A DNA stretch of 64,000 nt from Bacillus sp. PAMC26568 (GCF_014235785.1 NZ_CP060137.1:2790001-2854000), one strand, 5' to 3'. Positions 18,997-28,872 are shown, numbered from the stretch's first letter. Made by a program: numbers and translations. Notes: generated from the sequence alone by a model not told the origin.

Positions 18997-19023
18997 TACG
19001 ATTCATTTTAACAATTGGTTTCA
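18997..19023 (-). promoter_or_regulatory. Sigma-W-type ECF promoter for yknWXYZ
   Basis: The minus strand reads TGAAAC (19023-19018), a 17-nt spacer and CGTA (19000-18997). This matches the ECF sigma-W consensus. The B. subtilis yknWXYZ operon is a known sigma-W target, so the cell-envelope stress control appears conserved. Confidence 0.75.
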
Positions 19024-19060
19024 ACATTTTCTATTTTTCTTTGAAAATATTTTTTATCAG

Positions 19061-19174
19061 AAAGCGCAAGCGCCCGTTTAGCTCAGACAAACAGATAAGA
19101 ATCCGGCAGAAAAGTCCGGTTTTGACTTTTTGATGGATTTGTTCTGGCCGAGGAGCTGGGCGATTCCGCTCGCC
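19061..19174 (+). repeat. Dispersed ~121-bp palindromic repeat, diverged copy
   Basis: This segment begins AAAGCGCAAGCGCC, continues CAGATAAGAATCCGGCAGAAAA, and ends CTGGCCGAGGAGCTGGGCG, matching the copies near 36.5 kb and 45.1 kb. The ends are complementary, so the unit folds back on itself. It sits between the yknV terminator and the yknW promoter. Confidence 0.75.
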
Positions 19175-19203
19175 ATCAATGCGCAAAAACTTATTCTTAT
19201 CTC

Positions 19204-19236
19204 TTTAAAAAAAGAGCCACCCATTCGGATTGGCTC
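19204..19236 (-). terminator. Terminator after yknV
   Basis: On the minus strand AGAGCCA/TGGCTCT forms the stem and is followed by T7. It ends the yknUV transcript before the separate yknWXYZ promoter. Confidence 0.8.
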
Positions 19237-19244
19237 TCTGTCTA

Positions 19245-21074
19245 TTAACCTGCATCAAGCATTCTAAACTGGGCCTTAACAAGCTCGAAATAGATTCCCT
19301 GCTGCTTCATAAGTTCTTCGTGATTTCCTTGTTCCATAATATTTCCATGATCGAGTACGATGATGTTATCCGCCTCGCGAATGGTCGATAAGCGATGCGC
19401 TATCATGATTGCGGTTCTGCCTTTTAGAAGCGTTTTTAATGCCAGCTGAATTTTCACTTCTGATTCTGTATCGATACTTGCTGTCGCTTCATCCAAAATT
19501 AATATTTTCGGATCGGCAAGGATTGCCCTCGCAAATGAGAGAAGCTGTCTTTCTCCAACAGATAAGACGTTTCCTCGTTCTTCTACCTCTGTATGATAAC
19601 CGTTTGCTAAATCTTTAATAAAGTCATCTGCTCCAACTGCCTCTGCTGCAGCGATCACTTGTTCATCTGTTGCATCCGGTCTTCCAAACCGTATGTTTTC
19701 CATAATTGTACCTGAGAAAATAAAGGTATCTTGAAGGACAACACTTATTTGTGACCTTAAGCTTCCAATTGATAGATCTTTAATATTATAGCCATCAATT
19801 TTCACCTCACCGCCAGTTGCATCATAAAAGCGGCTGATCAAATTGGCGATCGTCGTTTTGCCTGAACCTGTGTGCCCGACAAGTGCGACAGTCTGGCCTG
19901 CATCCATTTGAAGAGAGACCCCTTTTAAGGCTTTTCGGGTTCCATCATATGAAAATTCAACTTTATCAAACTCAATTTTTCCTTTTATATCTTCAAGGAC
20001 GACAGGATCTGCTGATTCTGAAACAATTGGTTTTTCATCTAAAAATTCAAAGATCCGTTCAGATGAAGCCATTCCCATCAGCAATTGATTATACACCTGG
20101 CCAAGTCTTGAAATCGGCTCCCAGAACATTCCTAAGTAAAAGGCGAAAGATACGAATTCACCAATTGTAATCGAGTCATTTGCAATCAACGATGCACCGA
20201 ACCAAATGAGAATCGCTGTTCCAATCGCATTTGTCATCTCAACAAAAGGACGGAATACCGCATTTTTCTGAGTGGCATCCTGCCAGCTGTCAAAATTTTC
20301 AGTGTTGATGCCATCAAAGAATTCAATGTTTTCATTTTCCTGAGTATAAGCTTGGGTGACACGAATGCCTTGAATGCTTTCATTCAGATGAGAATTCAGC
20401 ATCGATTGCTTCAAACGAACCGTTTGCCACGATCTCCGGATTTTTTTGCGCAGGCTTGTTGAAATAAAAAACATCACCGGCAAAATAATCATGATCGAGA
20501 GGGCAAGCGGCGGGCTGATTGTAAACAGAATCACAATAACTCCAATCAACAGCAGGAAATCCATTAACAGGTTAATAACCCCGCTTGTAAAAAGCTCCTG
20601 CAACGAGTTAATATCATTCATGATCCGGACGAGAATAGATCCCGCAGATCTTGAGTCAAAAAAACGGTGTGAAAGAGATTGAACGTGGGTAAACAAATGC
20701 TTCCTCAAATCATAAATGACATTTTGCCCGAGCATGTTCATCCACCTGATCCGCAGCGTATTTGCCACATAAGATACAAGGTAAAGCCCAAATATGGACC
20801 CTACCAGCACCCAAAGCAAATCTAAATCCTTTTGAACGATCGCTTTATCAAGTGTGTATACCCCTATTAATATAGGAACTATCAAACGGACAATGGTGGT
20901 CAGTATAACAGTAAGAAAAGAGAGGGGCAGGAGGTTTTTCGCATAAGGCTTAATGTACGCCATCAGCCTCCCCATTTGCTTCCAGTTAAATGATTTTTCA
21001 ATGATCTGATCTGTTGAGTAATAGAATCTCTGCTTAATTAAATCTTGCTTTTCTTTCTTTTGCACATTTTTCAC
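19245..21074 (-). CDS. yknV: ABC exporter half-transporter YknV
   Basis: 609 residues. Six membrane segments (for example LLPLSFLTVILTTIVRLIVPI) precede an ATPase domain with Walker A GHTGSGKTT. The signature is unusual: LSVGERQLLSFARA instead of LSGGQ. The Walker B LILDEATASID keeps the catalytic glutamate. It pairs with YknU to form a heterodimeric multidrug-type exporter. The start is GTG at 21074, right behind the yknU stop, so the two are probably coupled; a second GTG three codons later is also possible. The gene order yknU-yknV-yknW is the B. subtilis order. Confidence 0.88.
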   Translation of the reverse strand: MKNVQKKEKQDLIKQRFYYSTDQIIEKSFNWKQMGRLMAYIKPYAKNLLPLSFLTVILTTIVRLIVPILIGVYTLDKAIVQKDLDLLWVLVGSIFGLYLVSYVANTLRIRWMNMLGQNVIYDLRKHLFTHVQSLSHRFFDSRSAGSILVRIMNDINSLQELFTSGVINLLMDFLLLIGVIVILFTISPPLALSIMIILPVMFFISTSLRKKIRRSWQTVRLKQSMLNSHLNESIQGIRVTQAYTQENENIEFFDGINTENFDSWQDATQKNAVFRPFVEMTNAIGTAILIWFGASLIANDSITIGEFVSFAFYLGMFWEPISRLGQVYNQLLMGMASSERIFEFLDEKPIVSESADPVVLEDIKGKIEFDKVEFSYDGTRKALKGVSLQMDAGQTVALVGHTGSGKTTIANLISRFYDATGGEVKIDGYNIKDLSIGSLRSQISVVLQDTFIFSGTIMENIRFGRPDATDEQVIAAAEAVGADDFIKDLANGYHTEVEERGNVLSVGERQLLSFARAILADPKILILDEATASIDTESEVKIQLALKTLLKGRTAIMIAHRLSTIREADNIIVLDHGNIMEQGNHEELMKQQGIYFELVKAQFRMLDAG

Positions 21075-22829
21075 CTACCCTGCATTTGACTGTACAACAG
21101 CTTTTTGATCCTTATATTGAATGTCATAAATTCGCTTGTAAGGTCCGCCTGTTTGCAGAAGTTCTTCATGTGTGCCTCTTTCGGCTACTTCGCCATTTTC
21201 AAGCACAATAATTTCATCTGCATGCTTTAAGGAAGAAATCCGATGAGCAATAATAATCGTTGTGCGATCCTTCATGACTGTCTTTAAATCCTTTTGAATG
21301 CGGAACTCAGTGTCCATATCAACTGCACTTGTTGAATCATCCAAAATCAGAATGCTCGGATCAACACAAATGGCACGCGCAATGGATATTCTCTGCTTTT
21401 GACCGCCTGATAAGCCCATGCCCCGTTCACCAAGCATCGTATCATACCCATCTGGAAGCTCCATGATAAATTCGTGCGCCTGAGCGCGTTTTGCCGCATC
21501 TATAATCTCATCCATTGTCGCATTTGGTTTTCCATATGAAATATTTGATTTGATCGTTGTCGAGAATAGGAACGATTCTTGAAGCACAACTCCGATGCTG
21601 CCCCTTAAAGCTTTTAAGGAATGGTCTTTGATGTTCTTTCCGTCCAGCAGGATCTCACCAGATGTCGGTTCATAGAAACGCGTCAATAATTGTGTGACCG
21701 TTGTCTTACCTGACCCGGTTGCGCCAATCAGTCCAACTGTTTTTCCTGGCGGTGCCTCAAATGACACATTAGTCAAAGCAGGTACGTCTTCTTCATTATA
21801 TTGGAGTGAAACATTTTTGAAGGCTACATGACCTGATAATTTGTTTGATGATAATTCATGATCGGCATCACTGATCTCTTCGTCTGCTTCTAAAATTTCA
21901 AGCAGGCGCTCACCAGATGCTTTTGCTTGAGAAAATAAATTGATGACAAATCCTAAGTTCATAATCGGCCACATGATATACCAGACAAGACTGTAAAAAG
22001 CAACAAGCTCACCCGGCTTCAGGCTTCCATCAATAACCATGTATCCTCCAAAAGCAAGCAAAGCAACCACACATATATTTCCGATGAATTCCATCAGCGG
22101 AAAATATTTAGCCCATACATCTGAAGTGTCTAAATATTTCTGCCTGTAATCGTTATTCGATGAATTGAATTTTGAGATTTCGAACTCTTCTCTTGATAAA
22201 GATTTTACTGTATGAATGCCGCTGATATTTTCCTGGACATTGGTATTCAGCTTCCCGAATGATTTACGGATCCCTCTGAATGCAGGGTGTACCCGCTTAT
22301 CGAACTTGTATACGACGACAGCTAAAAATGGCAGAGCTGCAATCGTTACAAACGTTAGCGGAACAGAGTAATAAAACATGACACACAAACTGATAACAAT
22401 TAAAATGATGAATCTGATTAATTCTGCAATCCCAAATGAGAGGAAAAAGCGGAAGCCCTCCACATCTGCTGTCAGTCTAGACATTAGATCTCCTGTTTTC
22501 GCATTGTCATAATAGCGAAACGGAAGACGCTGCAGTTTTTCATAAAGCTCATTTCTCATTCTGTAAACAGATTTAATCCCGAACATATCCCCTAAATACT
22601 GGTGAAAATAAGTCGCAATTCCCTTTACAACCATAATGCCGACAAACCCGAGTGCAATCCATGGTACGAGAGAAAACTGCTCTTTTAACACGACATCGTC
22701 AATAGTAAACTGCAAAACCATCGGGTATACAACTGTGATTGCCGTCATAATCAGCAAAAATCCCATCGACCATAAAAAATCGTTTTTGTAAGGCATATAA
22801 AAGGCCCTTAGTTTTTTAAATGTTTCCAC
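21075..22829 (-). CDS. yknU: ABC exporter half-transporter YknU
   Basis: 584 residues, six membrane segments and a C-terminal ATPase. Walker A GATGSGKTT and signature LSGGQKQRISIARAI are canonical, but the Walker B reads LILDDSTSAVD, with Asp-Ser where the catalytic Glu-Ala would be. Such a degenerate site paired with a canonical partner is typical of heterodimeric exporters (BmrC/D, YfiB/C type). The start is GTG at 22829, eight bases after AGGAGGG. Substrate unknown. Confidence 0.88.
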   Translation of the reverse strand: METFKKLRAFYMPYKNDFLWSMGFLLIMTAITVVYPMVLQFTIDDVVLKEQFSLVPWIALGFVGIMVVKGIATYFHQYLGDMFGIKSVYRMRNELYEKLQRLPFRYYDNAKTGDLMSRLTADVEGFRFFLSFGIAELIRFIILIVISLCVMFYYSVPLTFVTIAALPFLAVVVYKFDKRVHPAFRGIRKSFGKLNTNVQENISGIHTVKSLSREEFEISKFNSSNNDYRQKYLDTSDVWAKYFPLMEFIGNICVVALLAFGGYMVIDGSLKPGELVAFYSLVWYIMWPIMNLGFVINLFSQAKASGERLLEILEADEEISDADHELSSNKLSGHVAFKNVSLQYNEEDVPALTNVSFEAPPGKTVGLIGATGSGKTTVTQLLTRFYEPTSGEILLDGKNIKDHSLKALRGSIGVVLQESFLFSTTIKSNISYGKPNATMDEIIDAAKRAQAHEFIMELPDGYDTMLGERGMGLSGGQKQRISIARAICVDPSILILDDSTSAVDMDTEFRIQKDLKTVMKDRTTIIIAHRISSLKHADEIIVLENGEVAERGTHEELLQTGGPYKRIYDIQYKDQKAVVQSNAG

Positions 22830-23019
22830 CTGAAATTCCCTCCTTTGGCCTTTAACATTTTCATTTAACCTGCAAAATATTTACAACGTATTACTTAATA
22901 TATCGGGTTTCGAAATATAATTCTAGTCATTTTACGCAATTTTTTAAAAATTAATGCAAATAGATTAATTGAGTCTCCATCATTAATACGATGCTTCTCC
23001 GTCATTGGTCTTAGAAAGA

Positions 23020-23050
23020 ATAAAATGCATGGAATCGAACATCCATGCAT
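23020..23050 (-). terminator. Terminator after the NAD(P)H-oxidoreductase gene
   Basis: The stem ATGCATGG/CCATGCAT has a 10-nt loop and is followed on the minus strand by TTTTATTC. Confidence 0.7.
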
Positions 23051-23059
23051 CTAAACTCA

Positions 23060-23608
23060 CTATCTATTCTTATGTTTGATCATGTCATTCATGACTTCTG
23101 CTTCACGAATCGCTTTCGTATCTTTTACAATGTCATCTGGTGCATTCGCTTCCCCAATGACATACCCTTCAAACTCCATGCCGACAAAGCCGAAGATGTA
23201 GTGGAACTGCTGAATAAGAGGCAATGCCTTTAGCTTCGGTGAGTCTCCTCCAGCTACGACGACATATGCTTTCTTGCCCTTTGCGTTTTCTTTAAATGAA
23301 TAGCGCTCATCACGGAGAGCCTGTGACCAGCGATCGAAGAAATCCTTCATTGAACCCGACATGCCGTACCAGTAGAGCGGTGTCACGAAAACAACCGCAT
23401 CTGCTTTTAGAAAAGCTTCAATAATCGAATCAAAATCATCCTTAACAGGCTGAAAACCATGTTCATCATGGCGCTGATCGGTAATTGGCTTAATTATCAT
23501 TTCCCTAAGATGAAAAGCAGAATGATTGATATCTTTTAAAACATAGCTTGCTAATTTTTCTGAGTTGCCGTTCTCACGGCTGCTTCCATAGATAGCTAAA
23601 ATATTCAT
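23060..23608 (-). CDS. Flavodoxin-like NAD(P)H-dependent oxidoreductase (YwqN-like)
   Basis: 182 residues with a flavodoxin-like FMN reductase fold: IYGSSRENGNSEKLA (phosphate loop), VFVTPLYWYGMSGSMKDFFDRW (FMN isoalloxazine loop, shown as family hallmark) and AGGDSPK. It likely binds FMN and reduces quinones, nitro compounds or dyes with NAD(P)H. It resembles B. subtilis YwqN. Start ATG at 23608 follows GGAAGTG, and no partner genes are apparent apart from the broken GrpB-like gene upstream. Confidence 0.82.
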   Translation of the reverse strand: MNILAIYGSSRENGNSEKLASYVLKDINHSAFHLREMIIKPITDQRHDEHGFQPVKDDFDSIIEAFLKADAVVFVTPLYWYGMSGSMKDFFDRWSQALRDERYSFKENAKGKKAYVVVAGGDSPKLKALPLIQQFHYIFGFVGMEFEGYVIGEANAPDDIVKDTKAIREAEVMNDMIKHKNR

Positions 23609-23620
23609 GGGACACTTCCT

Positions 23621-23901
23621 CTATAGGTTTCTTGCTTTTTTCAAAATGTTCATGACACACTCAGTCTTTGCATTTGCGTACTCATTCCATGTGTTCCAAT
23701 CATTTTTTGCAAGACGCCGCTTAACTTTTTCGTACGTGTTGCGATCTTCAGGATGACTGCGCAGATGATCACGAAATATTTCACATCTATAGTATCATGT
23801 TCTGGATAGATTCTTGAAGTCAGAACTTTTTCACCGCTAAGAAAACCGTCCCAAAATGAAATCTTCCTTTTATATCTGAATTTCACTTTAATTGGCACCA
23901 T
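23621..23901 (-). pseudogene. Truncated, frameshifted GrpB-family (UPF0157) gene
   Basis: The last 51 codons, starting FRDHLRSHPED and ending VMNILKKARNL with a stop at 23621-23623, match the C-terminus of GrpB-family proteins. The open frame upstream (to 23901) runs into it if one T is added to the TTT at about 23774, giving DVKYFRDHLR. Even then the N-terminal nucleotidyltransferase-like core is missing (about 93 of the usual 170 or so residues match in length). No ribosome site is seen. I regard it as a remnant. Confidence 0.65.
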
Positions 23902-23995
23902 TCAAGTCATTTCAATTTATGGATGTAATTTGTTTAAATACAGTAAGATGATATTATAGGAAAGAAATACAATTTAATACATAGGAGTGAACTAA

Positions 23996-24406
23996 ATGTC
24001 TGTTGATGTTTATATTAATTTTAATGGTAATTGCCGTGAAGCTGTAGAGTTTTACGCTCAAGTTTTTGGAACAGAAAAACCGCAAATTATGACTTTTGGC
24101 GAAACACCGCAAAGCCCGGAATATCCACTTCCTGACGAAGCAAAAGATTTGGTCATGCATACAAGGCTTACTATTGATGGAAGCAATGTGATGTTTTCAG
24201 ATGTTTTTCCCGGAATGCCTTTTGTTGAAGGAAACAATATTACTCTTGTATTAGTTAACAAGAACATAGAGGAGCTGACATCTATTTTTAACAAACTAAA
24301 AGATGGAGGCACTGTAGGCATGGACCTTCAAGAAACGTTCTGGAGCAAACTTTACGGTCAGGTAACAGATAAGTTCGGAATCAATTGGCAAATCAATTAT
24401 GAATAA
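23996..24406 (+). CDS. VOC/PhnB-like protein
   Basis: 136 residues, a single vicinal-oxygen-chelate domain of the PhnB/YjdN type: YINFNGNCREAVEFYAQVF at the start, MHTRLTIDGSNVMFSDVFPG in the middle and GINWQINYE at the end. Such proteins are predicted metal-dependent lyases or dioxygenase relatives, mostly without known function. The start ATG is well placed behind AGGAG. It is convergent with maa and shares a terminator. Confidence 0.85.
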   Translation: MSVDVYINFNGNCREAVEFYAQVFGTEKPQIMTFGETPQSPEYPLPDEAKDLVMHTRLTIDGSNVMFSDVFPGMPFVEGNNITLVLVNKNIEELTSIFNKLKDGGTVGMDLQETFWSKLYGQVTDKFGINWQINYE

Positions 24407-24485
24407 TTGAGAAAGGAATCGTCTTCCATTAACATTACCTTTTATAATAACAATGACACTGGATACTTTAAATCAAAGTTTATTT

Positions 24486-24517
24486 AAAAAAAGAAGCCTA
24501 AGGTGGCTTCTTTTTTA
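24486..24517. terminator. Bidirectional terminator, VOC gene and maa
   Basis: The stem AAAGAAGCC/GGCTTCTTT has a 6-nt loop; A and T runs stand on both sides. Confidence 0.8.
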
Positions 24518-24535
24518 TTATTACTACGTAAAAGA

Positions 24536-25099
24536 TTACTTCTCAATATGCTTCAAAATCCTTGCGGGATTTCCACCAACAGCCACATCATCAGGCACAT
24601 CCTTCGTTACAATAGCTCCAGATGCAATGACAACATTGTTTCCGATTGTCACGCCTGGATTAATGACTGCTCTTCCGCCGATCCACACATTGTGGCCTAT
24701 GGTAACAGGTTTTCCGAATTCTGCTCCGCTGTTTCTTTCTTCAGCATTTAATGGATGAGTGGCCGAGTAAATATGTACACCAGGTGCTAGCATACAATTG
24801 TCTCCTATTGTTACTTTGCAAATATCCAATATAACACAATCAAAATTGGCATAAAAGTTCTCGCCGACATGGATGTTGTATCCGTAATCACAGCGGAACA
24901 TGGGTTCAATGTAGATATTTTCTCCGGTCGTGCCAAATAATTGCTTAAGCAGACTGGTTCGTGTATCATCATCCGTCTCAATTGATTGATTAAATAATCT
25001 GGTCATTTTTCTTGCACGGGTGCGATCACGCACAAGCTCTTCATCTGCAGCCAGATATAGTTCTCCATCTAACATCTTTTGTTTTTCTGTTTTCATCAC
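24536..25099 (-). CDS. maa: Maltose/sugar O-acetyltransferase
   Basis: 187 residues: an N-terminal Maa cap ([21 protein letters not shown]) and a left-handed beta-helix of hexapeptide repeats ([20 protein letters not shown], with the catalytic His in SATHPL, and [18 protein letters not shown]). It transfers acetyl from acetyl-CoA to sugars such as maltose or glucose. A GTG at 25099 overlaps the stop of the DeoR gene; an ATG follows one codon later. Both are served by AAGGAG. It forms an operon with the broken DeoR-type regulator. Confidence 0.88.
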   Translation of the reverse strand: MMKTEKQKMLDGELYLAADEELVRDRTRARKMTRLFNQSIETDDDTRTSLLKQLFGTTGENIYIEPMFRCDYGYNIHVGENFYANFDCVILDICKVTIGDNCMLAPGVHIYSATHPLNAEERNSGAEFGKPVTIGHNVWIGGRAVINPGVTIGNNVVIASGAIVTKDVPDDVAVGGNPARILKHIEK

Positions 25100-25864
25100 T
25101 AATCGCTCCTTAATTTGCTGATAAGTATTTTCACTTTATGTTCCTTAAGTATTTCCTGAAACTTTGCAGGAGGTTTTCTGTCAGTGACGAGAACATCAAT
25201 CATCGAGAAATCAAAGGCTCTAAACTTGCTGTCTTGATCAAATTTGCTGAAATCCGCAAGTAAATAGACTTGTTTCGATCGTTCTGCTGCCGTTTTTTTA
25301 TTATTCTGTCTTCTTTTGTTTCGTAATAGATGCCATCTTCGCTGATGCCGTATGCTCCTATAAAGGCTTTATCAAAAGAAATGCTTTCAATGACCGTTTG
25401 AAAGTCAGGATCATAGAAAAAACGGTGTTTTCGGTCTAATTTCCCTCCGATTAAGTGAACATCTGCCTTTTCGTTGTCTGACAGGGATTCAATATTATCA
25501 AGCGAATGAGTATAGATTGCTCAGGCGTTTTAAGATGATCACACAAAAATTTGATGGTTGTCGAAACATCAAAGAAACAGAGATCATATTTTTCTATCAA
25601 ATTTGAACTGAATTTCCCGATCAAATGTTTTTCATGTGAAAACGAGGTTAATCTGTTTTTGTAAGCCTGTATCTCTTCTTTTATAAGCGGAAGTGCGATG
25701 CCTCCGTGAGTTCTGATTGCTGCCCCTTGTTCTGTAAGCTTCACGATGTCTCTTCTCGCGGTATCCCTTGAAATACCAAGCATCTGACAAACTTCTTCAT
25801 TGGAAAGCTTCTCTTTTTCTTTAAGAGCATGAAGGATTTTCACTAATCGTTCCTCTTGATACAC
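25099..25864 (-). pseudogene. DeoR-family sugar regulator with two frameshifts
   Basis: The N-terminus has the DeoR winged helix (NEEVCQMLGISRDTARRDIVKL, then GAAIRTHGGIALP). The sensor domain is intact in content but split over three frames: to KTPEQS, then THSLDNIESLSDNEKADVHL to ETKEDRIIKK, then TAAERSKQVYLLADFSKFD to the stop at 25099-25101. One break is near 25517; the other lies in an A7 run (25293-25299). Each is fixed by one base. DeoR regulators repress sugar genes and respond to sugar phosphates. The natural start is GTG at 25864 behind GGAGGTGA. It overlaps maa by one base. Confidence 0.8.
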
Positions 25865-25930
25865 TATCTTCACCTCCATCATCACCTTAAATGATTTTAA
25901 GTGATTTGTTAAGTGTTTTTAAGCAATAAT

Positions 25931-25962
25931 AAAACAGCGCAAGTAGATGCCCTGCGCTGCTG
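25931..25962 (-). terminator. Terminator after the omega-aminotransferase gene
   Basis: The stem CAGCGCA/TGCGCTG with an 11-nt loop is followed on the minus strand by TTTTATTATT. Confidence 0.7.
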
Positions 25963-25982
25963 CATTTTATCCTATTATATTA

Positions 25983-27341
25983 TCAATCCGCTATTCCATT
26001 TAGTTCACCGATAAGAGTATCAACGATAAACACTGCATCTTCCTCTTCAATATTAAGTGGCGGAGAAATCGTCAGAACATTGTTGTACCCTGCAACAGTT
26101 GCCCCATTTTTACCGATAATCAGCCCTTTTTCTTTGCAGGAAGCGATCACTTTATTTACAAGACCTGCATCCAAAGGTTTTTTAGTATCTTTGTTTTCAA
26201 CAAGTTCAATGCCGATCAGGAGTCCTTTTCCCCGAACATCTCCTGCATAGGGATTCTGATGCAATCGGGATTTCAATTCAGATTTCATGCGTTCTCCAAG
26301 CTCGCTTGATCGTTCAAATAGCTTTTCGTTTTCAAAAATTTCTATATTTTTTAGCGCAAGCGCACAGGCTGCCGGGTTACCTCCAAACGTGTTGACATGA
26401 CGGAAGTAATCATATTCCTCTGATCCTTTAAATGCTTCATAGATTTCTTTTTTAACAGCGGTTGCGGATAACGGCAAATATGCACTAGTGATTCCTTTTG
26501 CCATTGTGATAATATCAGGCTTGACGCCGTAATTCATAAACCCGAACGCTTTTCCAGTACGTCCAAATCCGCAGATCACCTCGTCAACAATCAGCAAAGC
26601 ACCATGCTTTTCGCAAACTTCTTTTACACCTTTCATATAATTTTCAGGTGGCATCAGTATGCCTCCGCCTGTGATGATTGGTTCCATAATCATGGCGGCA
26701 ATCGTTTCGCTGAGTTCCCAGGTCATGGTCTGATCAATGGACTGGACAGACAATAGATCTGAAGCTGCTGAATTTTCATCTTCAGGGAACCGGTACGAAT
26801 CCGGCGGAGGTACATGGATAAATCCAGGTGCCAGCGGCTCGTATTTAAACTTTCTCTGCGCCTGCCCGGTTGCAGCTAGTGACCCCATTGTATTGCCATG
26901 ATAAGCTCTGTACCTTGAAATGATTTTATAGCGTTCATGCTGGCCTGTTTGCTGATGATATTGGCGGGCTATTTTAAAAGCGGTTTCATTTGCTTCTGAT
27001 CCGCTGTTGGAGAAGAAGATGACATAATCTCCGCCAAGCATCTCATTCAGCTTTTCGGAAAGCGCGATCGCAGGCAAATGACTTTGTGTTAATGGAAAAT
27101 AGGCAAGCTTTTTCAGCTGCTCATAAGCAGCTTCTGCAAGCTCTGTTCTGCCGTATCCAGCATTTACACACCACAAACCGGCCATGCCGTCTAAATATTT
27201 TTTTCCGTTCGCATCACTGACCCATGCACCTTTGGCTTCCTCTGCAATGATGGTCGCTTCTGGATTATACGGTTTCATCGAATGCCAAAGATGCGCATCG
27301 TCTCTTTGTAAAGTTTCTTTTATATCAGAACTCTTTTGCAT
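25983..27341 (-). CDS. Class III omega-aminotransferase (beta-alanine:pyruvate type)
   Basis: 452 residues, PLP fold type I. Substrate and cofactor elements visible are GMAGLWCVNAGYG, FFSNSGSEANETAFKIARQY, RYRAYHGNTMGSLAATG, IVDEVICGFGRTG and the PLP lysine in TMAKGITSAY. The best fit is beta-alanine (and beta-aminoisobutyrate) transamination to malonate semialdehyde, since the next gene upstream encodes malonate/methylmalonate-semialdehyde dehydrogenase and the pyrimidine pathway is close by. The ATG at 27341 lies 6 nt behind AAGGAGG; an ATG two codons earlier touches that site. It forms a two-gene operon with mmsA. Confidence 0.85.
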   Translation of the reverse strand: MQKSSDIKETLQRDDAHLWHSMKPYNPEATIIAEEAKGAWVSDANGKKYLDGMAGLWCVNAGYGRTELAEAAYEQLKKLAYFPLTQSHLPAIALSEKLNEMLGGDYVIFFSNSGSEANETAFKIARQYHQQTGQHERYKIISRYRAYHGNTMGSLAATGQAQRKFKYEPLAPGFIHVPPPDSYRFPEDENSAASDLLSVQSIDQTMTWELSETIAAMIMEPIITGGGILMPPENYMKGVKEVCEKHGALLIVDEVICGFGRTGKAFGFMNYGVKPDIITMAKGITSAYLPLSATAVKKEIYEAFKGSEEYDYFRHVNTFGGNPAACALALKNIEIFENEKLFERSSELGERMKSELKSRLHQNPYAGDVRGKGLLIGIELVENKDTKKPLDAGLVNKVIASCKEKGLIIGKNGATVAGYNNVLTISPPLNIEEEDAVFIVDTLIGELNGIAD

Positions 27342-27359
27342 AGTCATCCTCCTTGTCTA

Positions 27360-28823
27360 TTAAAAATCAAAACGGGATGTAATCATTTTTTTGCGTGTAT
27401 AGAAGTTTACGCCGTCTTTGCCGTTGACATGTAAATCTCCGTAAAAAGAATCCTTCCAACCTGAGAACGGGAAGAAAGCCATTGTAGCCGGCACTCCGAC
27501 ATTAATTCCAAGCATCCCGGCATCAGCTTCTTCTCTGAAAGTCCGAATCGCATGAGCATCCTTTGTATAAATGGTGGCTCCATTTCCATAGCGGGATTTT
27601 CTAATATATTCAAGACCTTCACCTAAGTTTTCTGCACGAAGCACACTAAGGACTGGTGCAAATATTTCATCTTTTGCAATGGTCATGTCAGGTGTTACTT
27701 TATCAAAAATGGTTGCCCCTAAAAAGTATCCTTCTTTTTGATCCTCTATATCTCTTCGTCCATCACGAACAAGTGCCGCACCTTCTTCAATTCCCTTTTC
27801 GATATATCCCAGCACTTTATTGAGATGAGTATCACGGATGACAGGAGTCAGCAGCACTTCTTCTTCTAAGCCATTTCCCATCACCATTTCATCTGCTTTT
27901 TTCTGTAAAGTCTGCATGAATGCATCGCCTTCTCCAACAACAACAACTGCACTGCATGCCATACAGCGCTGACCTGCACTGCCAAATGCGGAACTGATAA
28001 TATGCTGTGCCGCTTTATCATAATCAGCATCCGGCATAACGACGTGATGATTTTTTGCTCCAGAAAGGGCTTGAACGCGTTTTCCTTTAGCTGCAGCCTT
28101 TTCATAGACGTACTTTGCGACAGGCTGAGAGCCAACAAATGAAATCGCATTAATATCCGGGTGCTCCAATAATCCATTCACTACATTATGACTGCCGTGT
28201 ACGATGTTAAGGACACCGTCTGGCGCACCTGCTTCCGTAAACATTTCAGCGAGTTTGTTGGCAAGGAGCGGTGTTCGCTCTGACGGCTTCAGCACAAACG
28301 TATTTCCGCATGCAACCGCAAGAGGAAACATCCACAGCGGGACCATCATCGGGAAGTTAAATGGCGTAATTCCTCCGACAACGCCAAGCGGATAGCGGAA
28401 CATCTCAGAATCCATATCTTCAGCAATTCCAGATAAGGATTCACCCATCATTAAGGATGGTGCCCCTGCAGCAAATTCAACACACTCGATCCCTCTTTGT
28501 ACCTCGCCATAAGCCTCTTTAAATGCCTTTCCATTCTCAGAAACAATTAATTTTGCCAACTCATTATGGTTCTCTGTTAAAATATGCTGATATTTAAATA
28601 GCACTCTTGCTCTTTTAGGTACCGGCATCCGTTTCCATGTCTGAAAAGCTTGTGCTGCAGCAGTGGCAGCGTGATTTACATCTTCAGCAGTTGAGATCGG
28701 AACTGCTGCGATCTTCTTCCCTGTGGCCGGATTTATTACATCCAAAACTTCATTTCCTGTAGCATTTACCCATTTTCCATTGATGAAATTTTTGATTGTT
28801 GCTGCTTCATTTGCAACTGTCAT
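27360..28823 (-). CDS. mmsA: (Methyl)malonate-semialdehyde dehydrogenase, CoA-acylating
   Basis: 487 residues, aldehyde dehydrogenase superfamily, MmsA/IolA type. Marks are [21 protein letters not shown], the oxyanion region [11 protein letters not shown], the nucleophile Cys in [13 protein letters not shown] and the C-terminal [18 protein letters not shown]. It converts malonate semialdehyde to acetyl-CoA, and the methyl derivative to propionyl-CoA, with CO2 release and NADH. Start ATG at 28823 lies 6 nt behind AGGAGGG; an ORF opening 15 codons upstream has no site. It completes the last step of pyrimidine or beta-alanine breakdown. Confidence 0.9.
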   Translation of the reverse strand: MTVANEAATIKNFINGKWVNATGNEVLDVINPATGKKIAAVPISTAEDVNHAATAAAQAFQTWKRMPVPKRARVLFKYQHILTENHNELAKLIVSENGKAFKEAYGEVQRGIECVEFAAGAPSLMMGESLSGIAEDMDSEMFRYPLGVVGGITPFNFPMMVPLWMFPLAVACGNTFVLKPSERTPLLANKLAEMFTEAGAPDGVLNIVHGSHNVVNGLLEHPDINAISFVGSQPVAKYVYEKAAAKGKRVQALSGAKNHHVVMPDADYDKAAQHIISSAFGSAGQRCMACSAVVVVGEGDAFMQTLQKKADEMVMGNGLEEEVLLTPVIRDTHLNKVLGYIEKGIEEGAALVRDGRRDIEDQKEGYFLGATIFDKVTPDMTIAKDEIFAPVLSVLRAENLGEGLEYIRKSRYGNGATIYTKDAHAIRTFREEADAGMLGINVGVPATMAFFPFSGWKDSFYGDLHVNGKDGVNFYTRKKMITSRFDF

Positions 28824-28872
28824 TGCCATCCCTCCTGATATTCTGAAAATTCTACTAATTAAGTTCATTATC

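Noticed and set aside
22900..22960. ECF sigma promoter before yknU
   Set aside because: CGAAAC and CGTT can be found but with 18-nt spacing and mismatches in both boxes, much weaker than the yknW promoter.
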